64,000 nucleotides of DNA from Brucella pseudintermedia (GTDB taxonomy: Bacteria > Pseudomonadota > Alphaproteobacteria > Rhizobiales > Rhizobiaceae). The translations under genes and the position numbers were made by a program. Position 1 is the first letter of the stretch, and every line of letters begins with the position of its first letter. Shown one piece after another: positions 37,150 to 47,529 of this stretch. Location: contig NZ_WBWE01000006.1 of NCBI RefSeq assembly GCF_008932435.1, positions 62,001-126,000 on the forward strand, read 5' to 3'. Under the pieces are notes generated by a model. It was not told the origin of the DNA. It searched no databases and saw only the letters and a list, made by a program, of their open reading frames with translations.

Positions 37150-38795
37150 TGTTTTACCCCTCCCTGTGTTGCCTCCATATGGAAAGCAGCAGCCATCAAC
37201 GCCTTGGTATAATCGGTCTGCGGATTGGCAAACACATCCTTTGCCGCGCCATATTCGACCGCCTTGCCGTTGCGCATCACCAGCACATCATTTGCCAGCG
37301 CCCGCACCACTTTCAGATCGTGGCTTATGAAAAGATAGGCTAGGTCGTGCTTCTGCTGCAATGCGCGCAACAGATCGACCACCTGCGCCTGCACGCTCAT
37401 GTCGAGCGCCGAGGTTGGCTCGTCCAGCATGACGAATTTCGGGTTCAGCACCATGGCGCGTGCAATCGCGATGCGCTGGCGCTGGCCGCCGGAAAATTCG
37501 TGCGGATAGCGGAAACGGGTTTCAGGATCGAGGTTCACCTCATTGAGCGCTGCCACCACCCGGGCATCGCGGTCATCTGCGGAAAGCTTGGGCTCATGCA
37601 CGAGAAGTCCTTCGGCGATGATGTCAGCGATGGTCATGCGCGGCGACAGCGAGCCGAACGGGTCCTGAAACACGATCTGCATTTCCCGGCGCAGCGGGCG
37701 CATGTCCTTGAAGCTGAACTTCGCGATATCGCGACCGTCGAAATTGATCTCACCCTTGGATGAAATCATCCGCGAAAGCGCTAGTCCCAATGTCGTCTTG
37801 CCGGAACCGGATTCGCCAACGACGCCGAGCGTCTGTCCGGCGCGCAAGTTCACATCGATGCCGTCCACCGCCTTCACATGGTCGACGGTCTTGCGCAAGA
37901 AACCTTTCTTGATCGGGAACCAGACGCGAATGTCCTTGCCTTCCATCACCGTTTTCGCAGCCGGGTCCGCAGCGGGCGGTTCGCCTTTCGGTTCGGCGGC
38001 AAGCAGGTGCTTGGTGTAAGGATGCTGCGGGTTCTCGAAAATCCCTTGGGTCGGTCCGACCTCAACGATCTTGCCCTTGCTCATCACGCAGACCTTGTCG
38101 GCGATCTTGCGCACGATGCCGAGATCGTGGGTGATGAACAGCATCGACATGCCCTGTGCGGCTTTCAGTTCGGCAAGCAGCTTCAATATCTGCGCCTGCA
38201 CGGTAACGTCGAGGGCGGTGGTCGGCTCGTCGGCAATCAGCAGCTTTGGCTTGTTGGCCAAGGCCATCGCGATCATGACGCGCTGGCGCTGACCGCCGGA
38301 AAGCTGGTGCGGGAAAGCGGTCAGGCGCTTTTCCGGTTCGCGAATGCCAACTTCGTGCAGAAGTTCAAGCGTGCGTGCCCGTGCCTGGGCGTCGCCCATG
38401 CCTTGGTGCATTTTCAGGATTTCGCCGATCTGCCGCTCCACACTGTGCAGCGGATTGAGCGAGGTCATCGGCTCCTGAAAAATCATCGTGATGTCGTTGC
38501 CGCGCACACGCCGCAGTTCCGGCTCCGAGGCCTTCATCAGATCCTTGCCGTTGAAAAGAATTTCCCCGGAAGGATGGCTGGCGGAAGGGTAGGGCAGCAG
38601 TTTCAGGACGGACAAGGCCGAAACGGATTTGCCTGAACCCGATTCGCCGACGAGTGCCACCGTTTCGCCTTCGGCGATGTCGAAGGATATGCGGTCGACA
38701 GAAACGCGTTCCTCACCGTTCTGGCGGAATGCGACGGACAGATCGCGGACGGACAGCAAGTTTTTATTCATTGATCCGCTCATTGGCTCGCTCAT
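37146..38795 (-). CDS. yejF: ABC transporter ATP-binding protein YejF
   Basis: A 549-residue fusion of two ATPase domains. Walker A motifs are GESGSGKSVSAL (about 51-62) and GESGSGKTTLG (about 323-333), each followed by its own signature LSGGQRQR / FSGGQRQR. It energises the YejABEF peptide importer, which has been linked to resistance to antimicrobial peptides such as polymyxin and to virulence in Brucella melitensis. Start overlaps yejE's stop. Confidence 0.94.
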   Translation of the reverse strand: MSEPMSGSMNKNLLSVRDLSVAFRQNGEERVSVDRISFDIAEGETVALVGESGSGKSVSALSVLKLLPYPSASHPSGEILFNGKDLMKASEPELRRVRGNDITMIFQEPMTSLNPLHSVERQIGEILKMHQGMGDAQARARTLELLHEVGIREPEKRLTAFPHQLSGGQRQRVMIAMALANKPKLLIADEPTTALDVTVQAQILKLLAELKAAQGMSMLFITHDLGIVRKIADKVCVMSKGKIVEVGPTQGIFENPQHPYTKHLLAAEPKGEPPAADPAAKTVMEGKDIRVWFPIKKGFLRKTVDHVKAVDGIDVNLRAGQTLGVVGESGSGKTTLGLALSRMISSKGEINFDGRDIAKFSFKDMRPLRREMQIVFQDPFGSLSPRMTIADIIAEGLLVHEPKLSADDRDARVVAALNEVNLDPETRFRYPHEFSGGQRQRIAIARAMVLNPKFVMLDEPTSALDMSVQAQVVDLLRALQQKHDLAYLFISHDLKVVRALANDVLVMRNGKAVEYGAAKDVFANPQTDYTKALMAAAFHMEATQGGVKQ

Positions 38796-39928
38796 TGAAA
38801 TGCCTTTCGCGGATCGAAGGCATCACGTGTTGCTTCACCGATGAAGATCAGAAGCGACAGCATCAGCGATATGACCACGAAGCCGGTAATGCCGAGCCAT
38901 GGCGCTTGCAGGTTGTTCTTGCCCTGGGCCAAAAGTTCGCCCAGCGAAGCCGAGCCGGGCGGCAGGCCGAAACCGAGGAAGTCGAGCGAGGTGAGCGTGG
39001 TGATCGAGCCGTTCAGGATGAAAGGCAGGAAGGTCAGCGTCGCCACCATGGCGTTGGGCAGGAGATGCCGCCACATGATGGTGCCGTTCTTCACGCCGAG
39101 CGCGCGCGCCGCATTCACATATTCAAAATTTCGCGCCCGCAAAAATTCCGCGCGCACGACGCCGACGAAGGCGACCCATGAGAACAGAAGCATGATGCCG
39201 AGAAGGACCCAGAAGCCGGGCGGCAATATCGCCGCGATAATCAGCAACAGGTAGAGAACCGGGATCGAGGACCAGATTTCAATGAAACGCTGGAACAGAA
39301 GATCGACCCAGCCGCCGAAATAGCCCTGAACCGCACCAGCCGTCACGCCGATGATGGCCGAGAAGAAGGTGAGGATGAGGCCGAACAGCACCGAAATGCG
39401 GAAACCGTAGAGCGCGCGCGCAAAGACGTCGCGGGCCTGATCGTCGGTGCCGAGCAGGTTGAAATTACCGAAACGGCAATTGGGATCGCTCACCCCTTGT
39501 GGATAGCGCTGGCAGCGCTCTTCGGGCGAATAAAGCCAGAACGGCTTCGACGGGGCCGCTTCTGGTATCTCGCTGTTCACGGTGTTGTAGGAATAACGGA
39601 TCGGCGGCCAGATGGCCCAGCCATTATTGTTGATCTCGTCCTGTATCACCGGATCCCGATAGTCGGTGACGGCATAAAAGCCGCCGAATTTTTCTTCCGG
39701 ATAGTCGACGAAAACCGGCATCAGCAGCTCGCCCTTGTAGGAAACGAGAATAGGCCGGTCATTGGCGATGAACTCGGAGAAAAGGGCTGCGACAAGCAGG
39801 AACAGGAAAATCCACAGCGACCAGTAACCGCGCTTGTTGGCCTTGAAATTCTGCCAGCGGCGCTTGTTGAGCGGTGACAGAAACGGACGTTTTACCGGCT
39901 TTGCGGCGGAGAGGGTGGTGTCGGTCAT
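38792..39928 (-). CDS. yejE: ABC transporter permease YejE
   Basis: A 378-residue inner-membrane permease. The BPD_transp_1 domain with about five segments starts near residue 175 (FRISVLFGLILTFFSAIIG) and includes the EAA loop ARALGVKNGTIMWRHLLPNA, which docks to YejF. A single membrane segment lies near residue 40, and a large periplasmic insertion (about 60-165) is typical of YejE. Its start is one base inside the yejB stop. Confidence 0.94.
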   Translation of the reverse strand: MTDTTLSAAKPVKRPFLSPLNKRRWQNFKANKRGYWSLWIFLFLLVAALFSEFIANDRPILVSYKGELLMPVFVDYPEEKFGGFYAVTDYRDPVIQDEINNNGWAIWPPIRYSYNTVNSEIPEAAPSKPFWLYSPEERCQRYPQGVSDPNCRFGNFNLLGTDDQARDVFARALYGFRISVLFGLILTFFSAIIGVTAGAVQGYFGGWVDLLFQRFIEIWSSIPVLYLLLIIAAILPPGFWVLLGIMLLFSWVAFVGVVRAEFLRARNFEYVNAARALGVKNGTIMWRHLLPNAMVATLTFLPFILNGSITTLTSLDFLGFGLPPGSASLGELLAQGKNNLQAPWLGITGFVVISLMLSLLIFIGEATRDAFDPRKAFQ

Positions 39929-41025
39929 TACACGTCCCTCCGCTCAAAATCGATGCGCGGATCGATCCATGTATAGGTAAGGTCGGACAGGAGGCCGACC
40001 AGCAGGCCGATCAGCGAGAAGATGAAGAGGTTGGCGAACACCACCGGATAATCGCGGTTGATGACCGACTGATAGCCGAGCAATCCAAGTCCGTCGAGCG
40101 AGAAGATGGTTTCAATCAGAAGCGAGCCGGTGAAGAAGGCCGAGATGAACGCGCCCGGAAAACCGGCAATAACGATCAGCATCGCATTGCGGAAAACGTG
40201 ACGATAGAGAACCTGGTTCTCGGTCAGCCCTTTGGCGCGGGCCGTCGTTACATATTGCTTGCGGATTTCTTCCAGAAACGAATTCTTGGTGAGAAGCGTC
40301 GTCGTGGCGAAGGCGGAAAGCACCAGTGCCGTCACCGGCAGAACCATGTGCCAAAGATAATCGCCGATCTTGCCCCAGAACGACATCTGCGCGAATTCGG
40401 GCGAAGTGAGGCCGCGCAGCGGGAACCAGTCGAAGAACGAGCCGCCCGCGAAAAGCACGATCAGCAGGATGGCGAACAGGAAGCTTGGAATGGCATAGCC
40501 GACGATGATGACGGCACTGGTCCAGGTGTCGAAGCGCGAACCGTCCTTGATCGCCTTGCGGATGCCGAGCGGTATGGAGATCATGTAGGACAGAAAAGTC
40601 AGCCACAGGCCCAGCGAGATCGAAACCGGCATCTTTTCCTTGATGAGATCAATCACGCTGATGTCGCGGAAATAGCTGTGACCGAAATCGAAGCGCAGAT
40701 AGTTCCACAACATCTGTCCGAAGCGCTCCAGCGGCGGCTTGTCGAAACCGAACTGCTTTTCAAGGTCGGCGATGAATTGCGGGTCCAGCCCCTGCGCGCC
40801 GCGATATTTGGAATTGACTGAGCCGCTATCGACGGCACTTTGCCCGAAATCGCCGCCGCCACCCGAAAGGCGGTCAAGAGCATCGCCGCCCTGACCCGAC
40901 AACTGCGCGATCACACGCTCGACCGGGCCGCCGGGGGCGAATTGAACGACGGCGAAGGAAATGGCCATGATGCCGAAAATCGTCGGGATCATCAGAAGCA
41001 GGCGACGGAGAATATAAGCGCCCAT
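39928..41025 (-). CDS. yejB: ABC transporter permease YejB
   Basis: A 365-residue permease starting with the membrane segment [23 protein letters not shown] loop: [20 protein letters not shown]. The long loop between segments 1 and 2 (about 30-120) is characteristic of YejB compared with the shorter DppB. It forms the channel together with YejE. Confidence 0.94.
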   Translation of the reverse strand: MGAYILRRLLLMIPTIFGIMAISFAVVQFAPGGPVERVIAQLSGQGGDALDRLSGGGGDFGQSAVDSGSVNSKYRGAQGLDPQFIADLEKQFGFDKPPLERFGQMLWNYLRFDFGHSYFRDISVIDLIKEKMPVSISLGLWLTFLSYMISIPLGIRKAIKDGSRFDTWTSAVIIVGYAIPSFLFAILLIVLFAGGSFFDWFPLRGLTSPEFAQMSFWGKIGDYLWHMVLPVTALVLSAFATTTLLTKNSFLEEIRKQYVTTARAKGLTENQVLYRHVFRNAMLIVIAGFPGAFISAFFTGSLLIETIFSLDGLGLLGYQSVINRDYPVVFANLFIFSLIGLLVGLLSDLTYTWIDPRIDFERRDV

Positions 41026-41058
41026 CAGCCCGTTTTTCTCCGCAGGTTCAGATCAGTC

Positions 41059-42933
41059 TTATGGCTTGCCAACAGCTCTTGCCTTTTCTTCATCAATCCA
41101 CCACAGCATCTCGACAGGGAAGCCGTAATCGGGCTTCGGCTCCTTGAAACCGAACCGGTCCCAATAGGCCGCGAGATGATTCGCTGACGTCCAATTTGGA
41201 ATCCAGTCGCGCCGGATACGCAAGTACCGATCGAGCACACGCATCGTGGCGACGAACTCCTCACGCGTCGAAGCTGCGCCGATATCCGCAATCAGCGCGT
41301 CGATCAACGGATCTTCCGTGCCGGGAAGGTTGTAGCTGCCCGGCATCCTGGCCGATTCGGCACCAAATATTCCGGCGAGCGATTCCTGTGTTGGCGTGGG
41401 GCTGAACTGTAGCGCCATGCCCACCAAGTCGAACTGGAAATCCTGCAGCCGCGCCTGATACTGGCTAGCATCGACAAGCCGCAGGCTTGCATCGATGCCG
41501 ATGGCGCGCAGCTTCTGCGCAAAGGGATTATAGATCCGAGTAAAAGCTTCGGAATTGGAGAGCATTTCCAGCGCGAACTTCGATCCGTCCTTGTCGTGGA
41601 ACTGACCGTTCTTGCGCTCGAAGCCCGCGGCCTCCAACAGCTTGATGGCCTCTGCGAACTGTTTCCGGTCCCGTCCTGTTCCGTCGGAAACCGGCATCAG
41701 CACGGCTTCGCCGAAAATGGCGTCGGGCAGCTTGCCGCGATAGCGTTCAAGCACCTTCAGCTCATCGGGTGTCGGCAGGCCGCTTGCCTGAAAATCCGAT
41801 CCCTGAAAGCAGGATTGCGAACGGGTATAAATGTTGTAGAACAGATGCTCGTTGGTCCATTCGAAGTCGAAGCAGAGCGCAATTGCCTCGCGCACACGCG
41901 GATCACGGAACCGCTCGCGGCGCTGGTTCAGCGCCCAGGCCTGCATCAGCGGGCGCTTTTCTTTCGGAAAGGTGCGTTTGATGACCTTTCCCTGCTGGAT
42001 GGCCGGGAAATCATAGGCCGTCGCCCAATTCTTGGAGACGGTCTCCTCGCGATAATCGATGTTGCCCTTCTTGAAGGCTTCGAATTGCGGCTGGCGATCG
42101 CGGAAAAATTCGATGCGAATGCGGTCGAAATGGTTGAAGCCTTTCTGCACCGGCAGGTCTTTGCCCCAATAATCCTCTACGCGGTCATATTCGATGAACT
42201 GACCGGCGGCGAAATTGCCGATCTTATAGGCGCCGGAACCCAGCACCGGCTCCATGGTCGTGGCTTCAAAGTCACGATCCTTGAACCAGTTTTCCGACAG
42301 AATCGGCACGACAACCGCATCGAGAAGGGCGTTCGCGCCGCGCCCCTCTACGACGCGCAGACGCACTTCGTGCTTGCCGGTTGCCTCCACCTTTTCCACA
42401 CCTGCCAGATATTGGCGCAGTGTCGGATGGCCTTTCTGCTTGATGGTCGTATAGGTGAACACCACGTCCTTCGCCTCGATCGGCGAACCGTCGTGAAAAC
42501 GCGCTTCCTTGCGAAGCTTGAAGGTGCAACTGCGCCGGTCTTTGGAAAGCGTCGCGCTTTCCGCGATCAGGCCATAGACGGAATCCGGCTCGTCCAGCGC
42601 CGAAGCCATCAGCGTATCGAAGGTCAGTTCCACGCGCGGCGGCGCATCGCCCTTGAAGGTGAAGGTGTTGAGCGTGTTGAACGTGTCGGTATTCTGGTTC
42701 CAGATCCAGCTCGACGGCGCGAAATTGAACGTGCCGCCTTTCGGCGCTTCGGGGCTGGCATAGTCGAAATGCTGAAAATCGGGACCGTATTTCAGGTCAC
42801 CGAAAGCCGAAAGTCCGTGCAGCGCCCTGCCTGTCGGTATGTCGGCAATGGCTCTCGGTGGCAGGAAGGCCGCAAAAGCGGCACTTCCCGAAAACCCCAG
42901 AAAATGGCGGCGGTTCATGCGAAGGATTGTCAT
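41059..42933 (-). CDS. yejA1: YejA-type periplasmic peptide-binding protein, Tat-exported
   Basis: A 624-residue SBP_bac_5 family protein that would deliver peptides to YejBEF. The N terminus has a twin-arginine signal, NRRHFLGFSGSAAFAAFL, so it is probably exported folded. The ATG at 42933 follows AACGGGA; a GTG seven codons earlier overlaps the upstream gene. It shares the length and the motifs YWGKDLPV and GSGAYKI with its neighbour. The name yejA1 follows the Brucella two-gene nomenclature; which copy is A1 or A2 is my assumption. Confidence 0.88.
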   Translation of the reverse strand: MTILRMNRRHFLGFSGSAAFAAFLPPRAIADIPTGRALHGLSAFGDLKYGPDFQHFDYASPEAPKGGTFNFAPSSWIWNQNTDTFNTLNTFTFKGDAPPRVELTFDTLMASALDEPDSVYGLIAESATLSKDRRSCTFKLRKEARFHDGSPIEAKDVVFTYTTIKQKGHPTLRQYLAGVEKVEATGKHEVRLRVVEGRGANALLDAVVVPILSENWFKDRDFEATTMEPVLGSGAYKIGNFAAGQFIEYDRVEDYWGKDLPVQKGFNHFDRIRIEFFRDRQPQFEAFKKGNIDYREETVSKNWATAYDFPAIQQGKVIKRTFPKEKRPLMQAWALNQRRERFRDPRVREAIALCFDFEWTNEHLFYNIYTRSQSCFQGSDFQASGLPTPDELKVLERYRGKLPDAIFGEAVLMPVSDGTGRDRKQFAEAIKLLEAAGFERKNGQFHDKDGSKFALEMLSNSEAFTRIYNPFAQKLRAIGIDASLRLVDASQYQARLQDFQFDLVGMALQFSPTPTQESLAGIFGAESARMPGSYNLPGTEDPLIDALIADIGAASTREEFVATMRVLDRYLRIRRDWIPNWTSANHLAAYWDRFGFKEPKPDYGFPVEMLWWIDEEKARAVGKP

Positions 42934-42946
42934 TCCCGTTCGGCCC

Positions 42947-44815
42947 TCATTCACTGCCGGTCTTGAGCTTGGCTTCCTTCGCAGGGTCTATCCACCAGGA
43001 GAACGGGTCAATCCCAACATAGTCGGGCTGCTTTTCAGGCATTCCGAATTTATTCCAGTAAGCCACGTTGATCTTGTCGGAATACCATTGCGGAATGACG
43101 TAATAGTTCCACAGAAGCGCGCGGTCGAGCGCATGGGTGGAAGCGACCAGCTCGTCGCGGTCCTTGGCATAGATGACGCGGTCGATCAGCTTGTCGATGG
43201 CGGGGTTCTGGATACCCGCATAATTGCGGCTGCCCTTGAAGTCGGCGGCCTTGGAGCCCCACATGTCGCGCTGCTCATTGCCCGGTGAAGCCGTCTGCGG
43301 GATGACTGAGGTGATGACATCATAGTCGAAATCATTGACGCGGGCCTGATACTGGGCTGTGTCGACGATGCGCACGGTGGCGTTGATGCCGATCTTGCGC
43401 AGGCTTGCCGCGAATGGATTGTAGATGCGCTCGTCCGTCGGGTCCTTGCCGAGAAACTCGATGGTGAATGGATTGCCCTTGGCATCGACGAGCTTGTTGC
43501 CCTGCAATGTCCAGCCTGCTTCCGAAAAGAGTTTCAGGGCGGTGCGCAGGTTGTCGCGCGTCGCCTGCGGCGTGTCATAGACCGGCAGCTTGAATTCCTT
43601 GGTCAGCGCATCGGCAGGAAGCGAATCCTTCACCGTTTCCAGAATGGCCTGTTCTGCGGGCGTCGGCGGGCCGCTCAGTTCCAGTTCATTGCCCGCGAAA
43701 TAGCTGTTGATGCGCTTGTACTGGTTGAAGAACAGCAGGCGGTTCATCGATTCGAAGTCAAAGGCGTAAGTCAGCGCCTGACGCACTTTCGGGTCCTTGA
43801 ACTTGTCGCGGCGCATATTGAGGAAATAACCCTGCATCCGCCCGACCGCATGGTAGGGGAAAGACGCCTTCACGACATCGCCGCGTTGCACTGCGGGGAA
43901 ATTATACTGCTCCATCCAGCGCTGGATGCGGTTTTCCAGACGATAGTCATACTGGCCGCCCTTCTTGAAGGCTTCCCAGGTCGCGTCCTCGTTGAAATAA
44001 TATTCATAGCGCAGCCGGTCGAAATTGTTGCGCCCCACATTGACGGCCAAATCCTTGCCCCAATAGTCGTCAACGCGCGCCCAGGTGATCGAGCGTCCGG
44101 GCGTCATGCTCTCGATCTTGTAGGCGGCGGAGCCGAGCGGGATTTCGAGCGTCGGGCGGGTGATGTCGCGCTGCCTGCCCTGCGCGTCCTTGCCCTCCCA
44201 CCAGTGCTTGGGCAGAACGGCAAGCTGTCCCATGATCTGCGGCAGTTCGCGGTTGCCCTTTTGGCTGAAGGTGAATTTCACCTCATGTTCGCCGGTCTTT
44301 TCTGCCTTCTCCACGTCGCCATAATATTTGTTGTACAAGGGCGACTGCTTCTTCAGCACATCGAACGACCAGATCACGTCATCGACCGTGATCGGCTGGC
44401 CGTCATGCCATTTGGCGTTTGGATTGAGCTTGAACTTCACCCACGAAAAATCGTCGGGATATTGGAGCGCTTCGGCAATCAGCGGATATTGCGTCGATCC
44501 CTGATCTAGCGAATCCGTCATCAGCGTATCGTAAAGCATCCCGCCGCCGAAGTCCGACAGTCCTGCGGCAGGAACCCCTTGCACCACGAAGGGATTGAGG
44601 CTGTCGAAGGTGCCGACGGCAACCATATTCAGCGTGCCGCCTTTCGGCGCATCCGGGTTCACATAGTCGTAATGCTTGAAATCGGCTGGATATTTGGGCT
44701 CGCCAAGCAGGCTGGAAGAATAGCGCCATTGGGGTTCCGCATCATTTGCGCGAACCATTGAAACCGTGCCCGCAAGCATGGCCACCGCGAACGCACCCGC
44801 CCAAAAAGCTCTCAT
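42947..44815 (-). CDS. yejA2: YejA-type periplasmic peptide-binding protein, Sec-exported
   Basis: A 622-residue SBP_bac_5 family protein, paralogous to the next gene. The signal peptide is a plain Sec type (AFWAGAFAVAMLAGTVSMVRA). It shares the segment YWGKDLAVN with the other copy. It is the first gene of a six-gene operon; the promoter must lie in the 148 bases before it. Numbering A1/A2 is uncertain. Confidence 0.88.
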   Translation of the reverse strand: MRAFWAGAFAVAMLAGTVSMVRANDAEPQWRYSSSLLGEPKYPADFKHYDYVNPDAPKGGTLNMVAVGTFDSLNPFVVQGVPAAGLSDFGGGMLYDTLMTDSLDQGSTQYPLIAEALQYPDDFSWVKFKLNPNAKWHDGQPITVDDVIWSFDVLKKQSPLYNKYYGDVEKAEKTGEHEVKFTFSQKGNRELPQIMGQLAVLPKHWWEGKDAQGRQRDITRPTLEIPLGSAAYKIESMTPGRSITWARVDDYWGKDLAVNVGRNNFDRLRYEYYFNEDATWEAFKKGGQYDYRLENRIQRWMEQYNFPAVQRGDVVKASFPYHAVGRMQGYFLNMRRDKFKDPKVRQALTYAFDFESMNRLLFFNQYKRINSYFAGNELELSGPPTPAEQAILETVKDSLPADALTKEFKLPVYDTPQATRDNLRTALKLFSEAGWTLQGNKLVDAKGNPFTIEFLGKDPTDERIYNPFAASLRKIGINATVRIVDTAQYQARVNDFDYDVITSVIPQTASPGNEQRDMWGSKAADFKGSRNYAGIQNPAIDKLIDRVIYAKDRDELVASTHALDRALLWNYYVIPQWYSDKINVAYWNKFGMPEKQPDYVGIDPFSWWIDPAKEAKLKTGSE

Positions 44816-44914
44816 CCAGCCTTCTCCGTCTCTGTTTCGGATATATTAGGATGAAGTCTTATGGGTTTTTGCGGAGGAAGAAAGGCATGCGGACAATAAA
44901 TTTGATGCGGGCAA

Positions 44915-44940
44915 GAAAAAAGCCCGGCGAGCCGGGCTTT
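44915..44940 (-). terminator. Terminator of the cytochrome c gene
   Basis: Stem AAAGCCCGGC / GCCGGGCTTT with an A-run on the left side, which reads as a T-run on the minus strand, 24 bases after the cytochrome c stop. Confidence 0.88.
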
Positions 44941-44963
44941 GATCGTCATTCCGTGTCGTCGGC

Positions 44964-45629
44964 TTAATTCGCCGGTGCCGGTTCCGCAGGCTTCTGCTCC
45001 CCGCCTGCCGGTGCATTGCCTTCAGCGGGCTTTTCGCCTTCGGCTGGCTTTGCATCGCCACCTTCAGCAGGTGCCGCATCGGCGGCTGGCAACGGAGCCG
45101 GATTGTCGGACAGCGTGCGCAGATAAGCGATCAGATCGGCGCGCTCATTGTCTTTCTTGTCGCCGGCAAAGCCCATGGCCGTGCCCTTGATGAAGCCCTT
45201 CGGCGAGGTCAGGAACTTGTTGAGATGCTCAAAGTCCCACTTGTTGCCCGCAGCGCCGAATTCCTTCATCGCAGCCGAATAGCCAAAACCTTCAACGGAG
45301 GCAGCCGGGCGGTTCACGACATCCCACAGATGCGGACCGACCTTGTTGGCGCCACCCTTTTCACCGGTATGACATGCCGCGCAACGCTTGAAGACGGCTT
45401 CACCGCGTGCCGGATCGGCAGACTGCAGCAAGGTTGCGATCGAAACTTCTTCCTTGGCCGGTGCAGCTCCTCCTTCACCGGTGGAGGCTTCCGCCGCTTC
45501 GATGGCAAAGCCCGGCTTTTCAGGCGCAGGCGAGTGAAACAGCGAATCGGACAGGATGCCCGTTGTCATGACAACGAATACCGTTGCCAGAAAAGCCATG
45601 ATAAACTTGTTAGTCCGGGTTGAATTCAT
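44964..45629 (-). CDS. Membrane-anchored cytochrome c (CycM-like)
   Basis: A 221-residue class I cytochrome c. An uncleaved N-terminal anchor (about residues 9-27) is followed by a linker, the heme motif CAACH (in [11 protein letters not shown], near residue 85) and the distal methionine in GTAMGFAG near residue 155. The architecture matches CycM of rhizobia, which carries electrons between the bc1 complex and an oxidase. The last 40 or so residues form a repetitive Ala/Pro/Glu/Gly tail not found in the core fold. Confidence 0.9.
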   Translation of the reverse strand: MNSTRTNKFIMAFLATVFVVMTTGILSDSLFHSPAPEKPGFAIEAAEASTGEGGAAPAKEEVSIATLLQSADPARGEAVFKRCAACHTGEKGGANKVGPHLWDVVNRPAASVEGFGYSAAMKEFGAAGNKWDFEHLNKFLTSPKGFIKGTAMGFAGDKKDNERADLIAYLRTLSDNPAPLPAADAAPAEGGDAKPAEGEKPAEGNAPAGGEQKPAEPAPAN

Positions 45630-45876
45630 CGCCGGTCAGCGCTCCCTCTACCAAAACGCTCTCCCCGAGAACGCTCTCCTAGCCGGCATGCAAGCCTTTA
45701 ATAAAGGTCGCAATTCTCTCCCCGGCATCGGGCGGAAACTAGGTCTTTTGCCAGGGCGATGCAACACTAATAAAGGGGACCGGACCCGTGACTTTTTGAC
45801 ACTTTTGATGCATTTCCAGCACCGGCGAAGCGCGGTACAAGGCGTTCGCGACCTTATTTCTTCTCAAGAGGCCATC
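45630..45876. promoter_or_regulatory. Divergent cytochrome c / kdsB promoter region
   Basis: 247 bases between outward-facing genes. Near the right end, around 45810, GCATTTCCAGCA matches the start of the repeat family seen at 52108; this may be a degenerate copy. Confidence 0.5.
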
Positions 45877-46626
45877 ATGCTGCAGACCTTAAAGACCCTC
45901 ACGCTGATTCCCGCACGGATGGCCTCCACGCGCCTGCCGAACAAGCCGCTCGCCGATATTTGCGGCAAGCCGATGATCGTCCATGTGGCCGATCGTGCTG
46001 CTGCTGCAAAGCTGGGCCGGACGGTGGTTGCAACCGACAGCGAGGAGATTTTTTCGGTCGTGACCGCGCATGGCCACGAAGCCATCATGACGCGGGAGGA
46101 TCACGAATCCGGTTCGGACCGCATCTATGAAGCGCTTTTGAAAGTCGATCCCGCGGGTGAGGTCGATGCGGTGGTGAACGTTCAGGGGGACCTGCCGACC
46201 ATTGATCCCGACATCATCCGGCGCGCGCTTCTGCCGCTGGAAGACGGACCTGCTGACATTGCGACGCTCGGCGTCGAAATCGAGGAAGAATCGGAAAAGA
46301 CCAATCCGAGCGTGGTGAAGATCGTCGGCTCGCCGCTGGCAGGCAACAGCCGCCTGCGCGCGCTCTATTTCACTCGCGCAACCGCGCCCTATGGTGAAGG
46401 TCCGCTCTATCACCATATCGGCCTTTACGCCTATCGCCGCTCGGCACTGGAGCGCTTTGTGAAGCTCGGGCCATCGCCGCTGGAAAAGCGCGAGAAACTG
46501 GAGCAATTGCGGGCGCTCGAAGCTGGAATGCGCATCGATGTGGAACTGGTGAAGACGGTGCCGCTCGGCGTTGACACGCAGGCCGATCTTGACCGTGCGC
46601 GCCTTCTTGTCGCAAAGGGTATCTGA
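45877..46626 (+). CDS. kdsB: CMP-KDO synthetase
   Basis: A 249-residue nucleotidyltransferase that activates KDO with CTP for lipopolysaccharide core synthesis. The N-terminal [19 protein letters not shown] and the Mg2+/sugar-binding segments [12 protein letters not shown] and [10 protein letters not shown] are typical. The ATG at 45877 was chosen; the frame stays open far upstream but this is where the fold begins. Confidence 0.95.
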   Translation: MLQTLKTLTLIPARMASTRLPNKPLADICGKPMIVHVADRAAAAKLGRTVVATDSEEIFSVVTAHGHEAIMTREDHESGSDRIYEALLKVDPAGEVDAVVNVQGDLPTIDPDIIRRALLPLEDGPADIATLGVEIEEESEKTNPSVVKIVGSPLAGNSRLRALYFTRATAPYGEGPLYHHIGLYAYRRSALERFVKLGPSPLEKREKLEQLRALEAGMRIDVELVKTVPLGVDTQADLDRARLLVAKGI

Positions 46627-46656
46627 CGACCGTCGTTTGGCGGCAATTGAGAAAGC

Positions 46657-47529
46657 ATGGACACGATGAAAACCAACAGGATTTCCTTCCAGGGTGAAGC
46701 GGGCGCAAACTCCGATACGGCGTGCCGCAACATGTTTCCCGACATGGAGCCTCTGCCGTGCCCGACTTTCGAGGATGCCTTCAACGCGGTTGAAACCGGC
46801 GCCGCCGACCTCGCGATGATCCCGATCGAAAACACGCTGGCCGGTCGCGTCGCCGATATTCATTATCTGCTGCCGCTCGCCGACATGCATATCGTCGGCG
46901 AATATTTCCTGCCGATCCATTTCCAGCTCATGGTGCTTCCGGGCGTCAAACGGGAGGAAATCAAGACCGTGCACAGCCATGTCCACGCGCTCGGCCAGTG
47001 CCGCAACGTCATCCGCCAGAATGGCTGGAAGGGCGTCATCGCGGGCGATACGGCAGGAGCTGCGCGTCTCGTCGCCGACATGAAGGACCGCTCCATGGCG
47101 GCATTGGCGCCGCGCCTTGCCGCCGATCTCTATGGCCTCGATATCCTGGAAGAAAATGTCGAGGATTCGGAAGACAATGTGACCCGTTTCGTGGTCCTGT
47201 CCAAGAACAGCCAATGGGCGCCGCGTCCCGAAAACGGCGAGCGGATCGTGACGACTTTTGTCTTTCGCGTGCGCAACGTCCCGGCAGCGCTCTACAAGGC
47301 GCTGGGCGGTTTCGCCACCAACGGCATCAACATGACCAAGCTCGAAAGCTACCAGATCGGCGGGCGTTTCATCGCCACGCAGTTCTATGCCGATGTCGAA
47401 GGGCATCCGGAAGATGCCAATCTGAAGCTTGCGCTGGAAGAACTGCGCTTCTTCACGAAGGAAGTCCGCATCCTCGGCGTCTATCAGGGCAGCGATATTC
47501 GCGGCACACAGCTACTTGCCGCTGAGTAG
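46657..47529 (+). CDS. pheA: Prephenate dehydratase
   Basis: A 290-residue enzyme (287 if the ATG at 46666 is used) making phenylpyruvate for phenylalanine. The dehydratase domain (about 8-185) has the catalytic Thr in NVTRFVVLSK; an ACT regulatory domain follows, with TKLESYQIGGRF, the phenylalanine-binding motif. No chorismate mutase domain is fused. It lies 30 bases after kdsB on the same strand. Confidence 0.95.
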   Translation: MDTMKTNRISFQGEAGANSDTACRNMFPDMEPLPCPTFEDAFNAVETGAADLAMIPIENTLAGRVADIHYLLPLADMHIVGEYFLPIHFQLMVLPGVKREEIKTVHSHVHALGQCRNVIRQNGWKGVIAGDTAGAARLVADMKDRSMAALAPRLAADLYGLDILEENVEDSEDNVTRFVVLSKNSQWAPRPENGERIVTTFVFRVRNVPAALYKALGGFATNGINMTKLESYQIGGRFIATQFYADVEGHPEDANLKLALEELRFFTKEVRILGVYQGSDIRGTQLLAAE

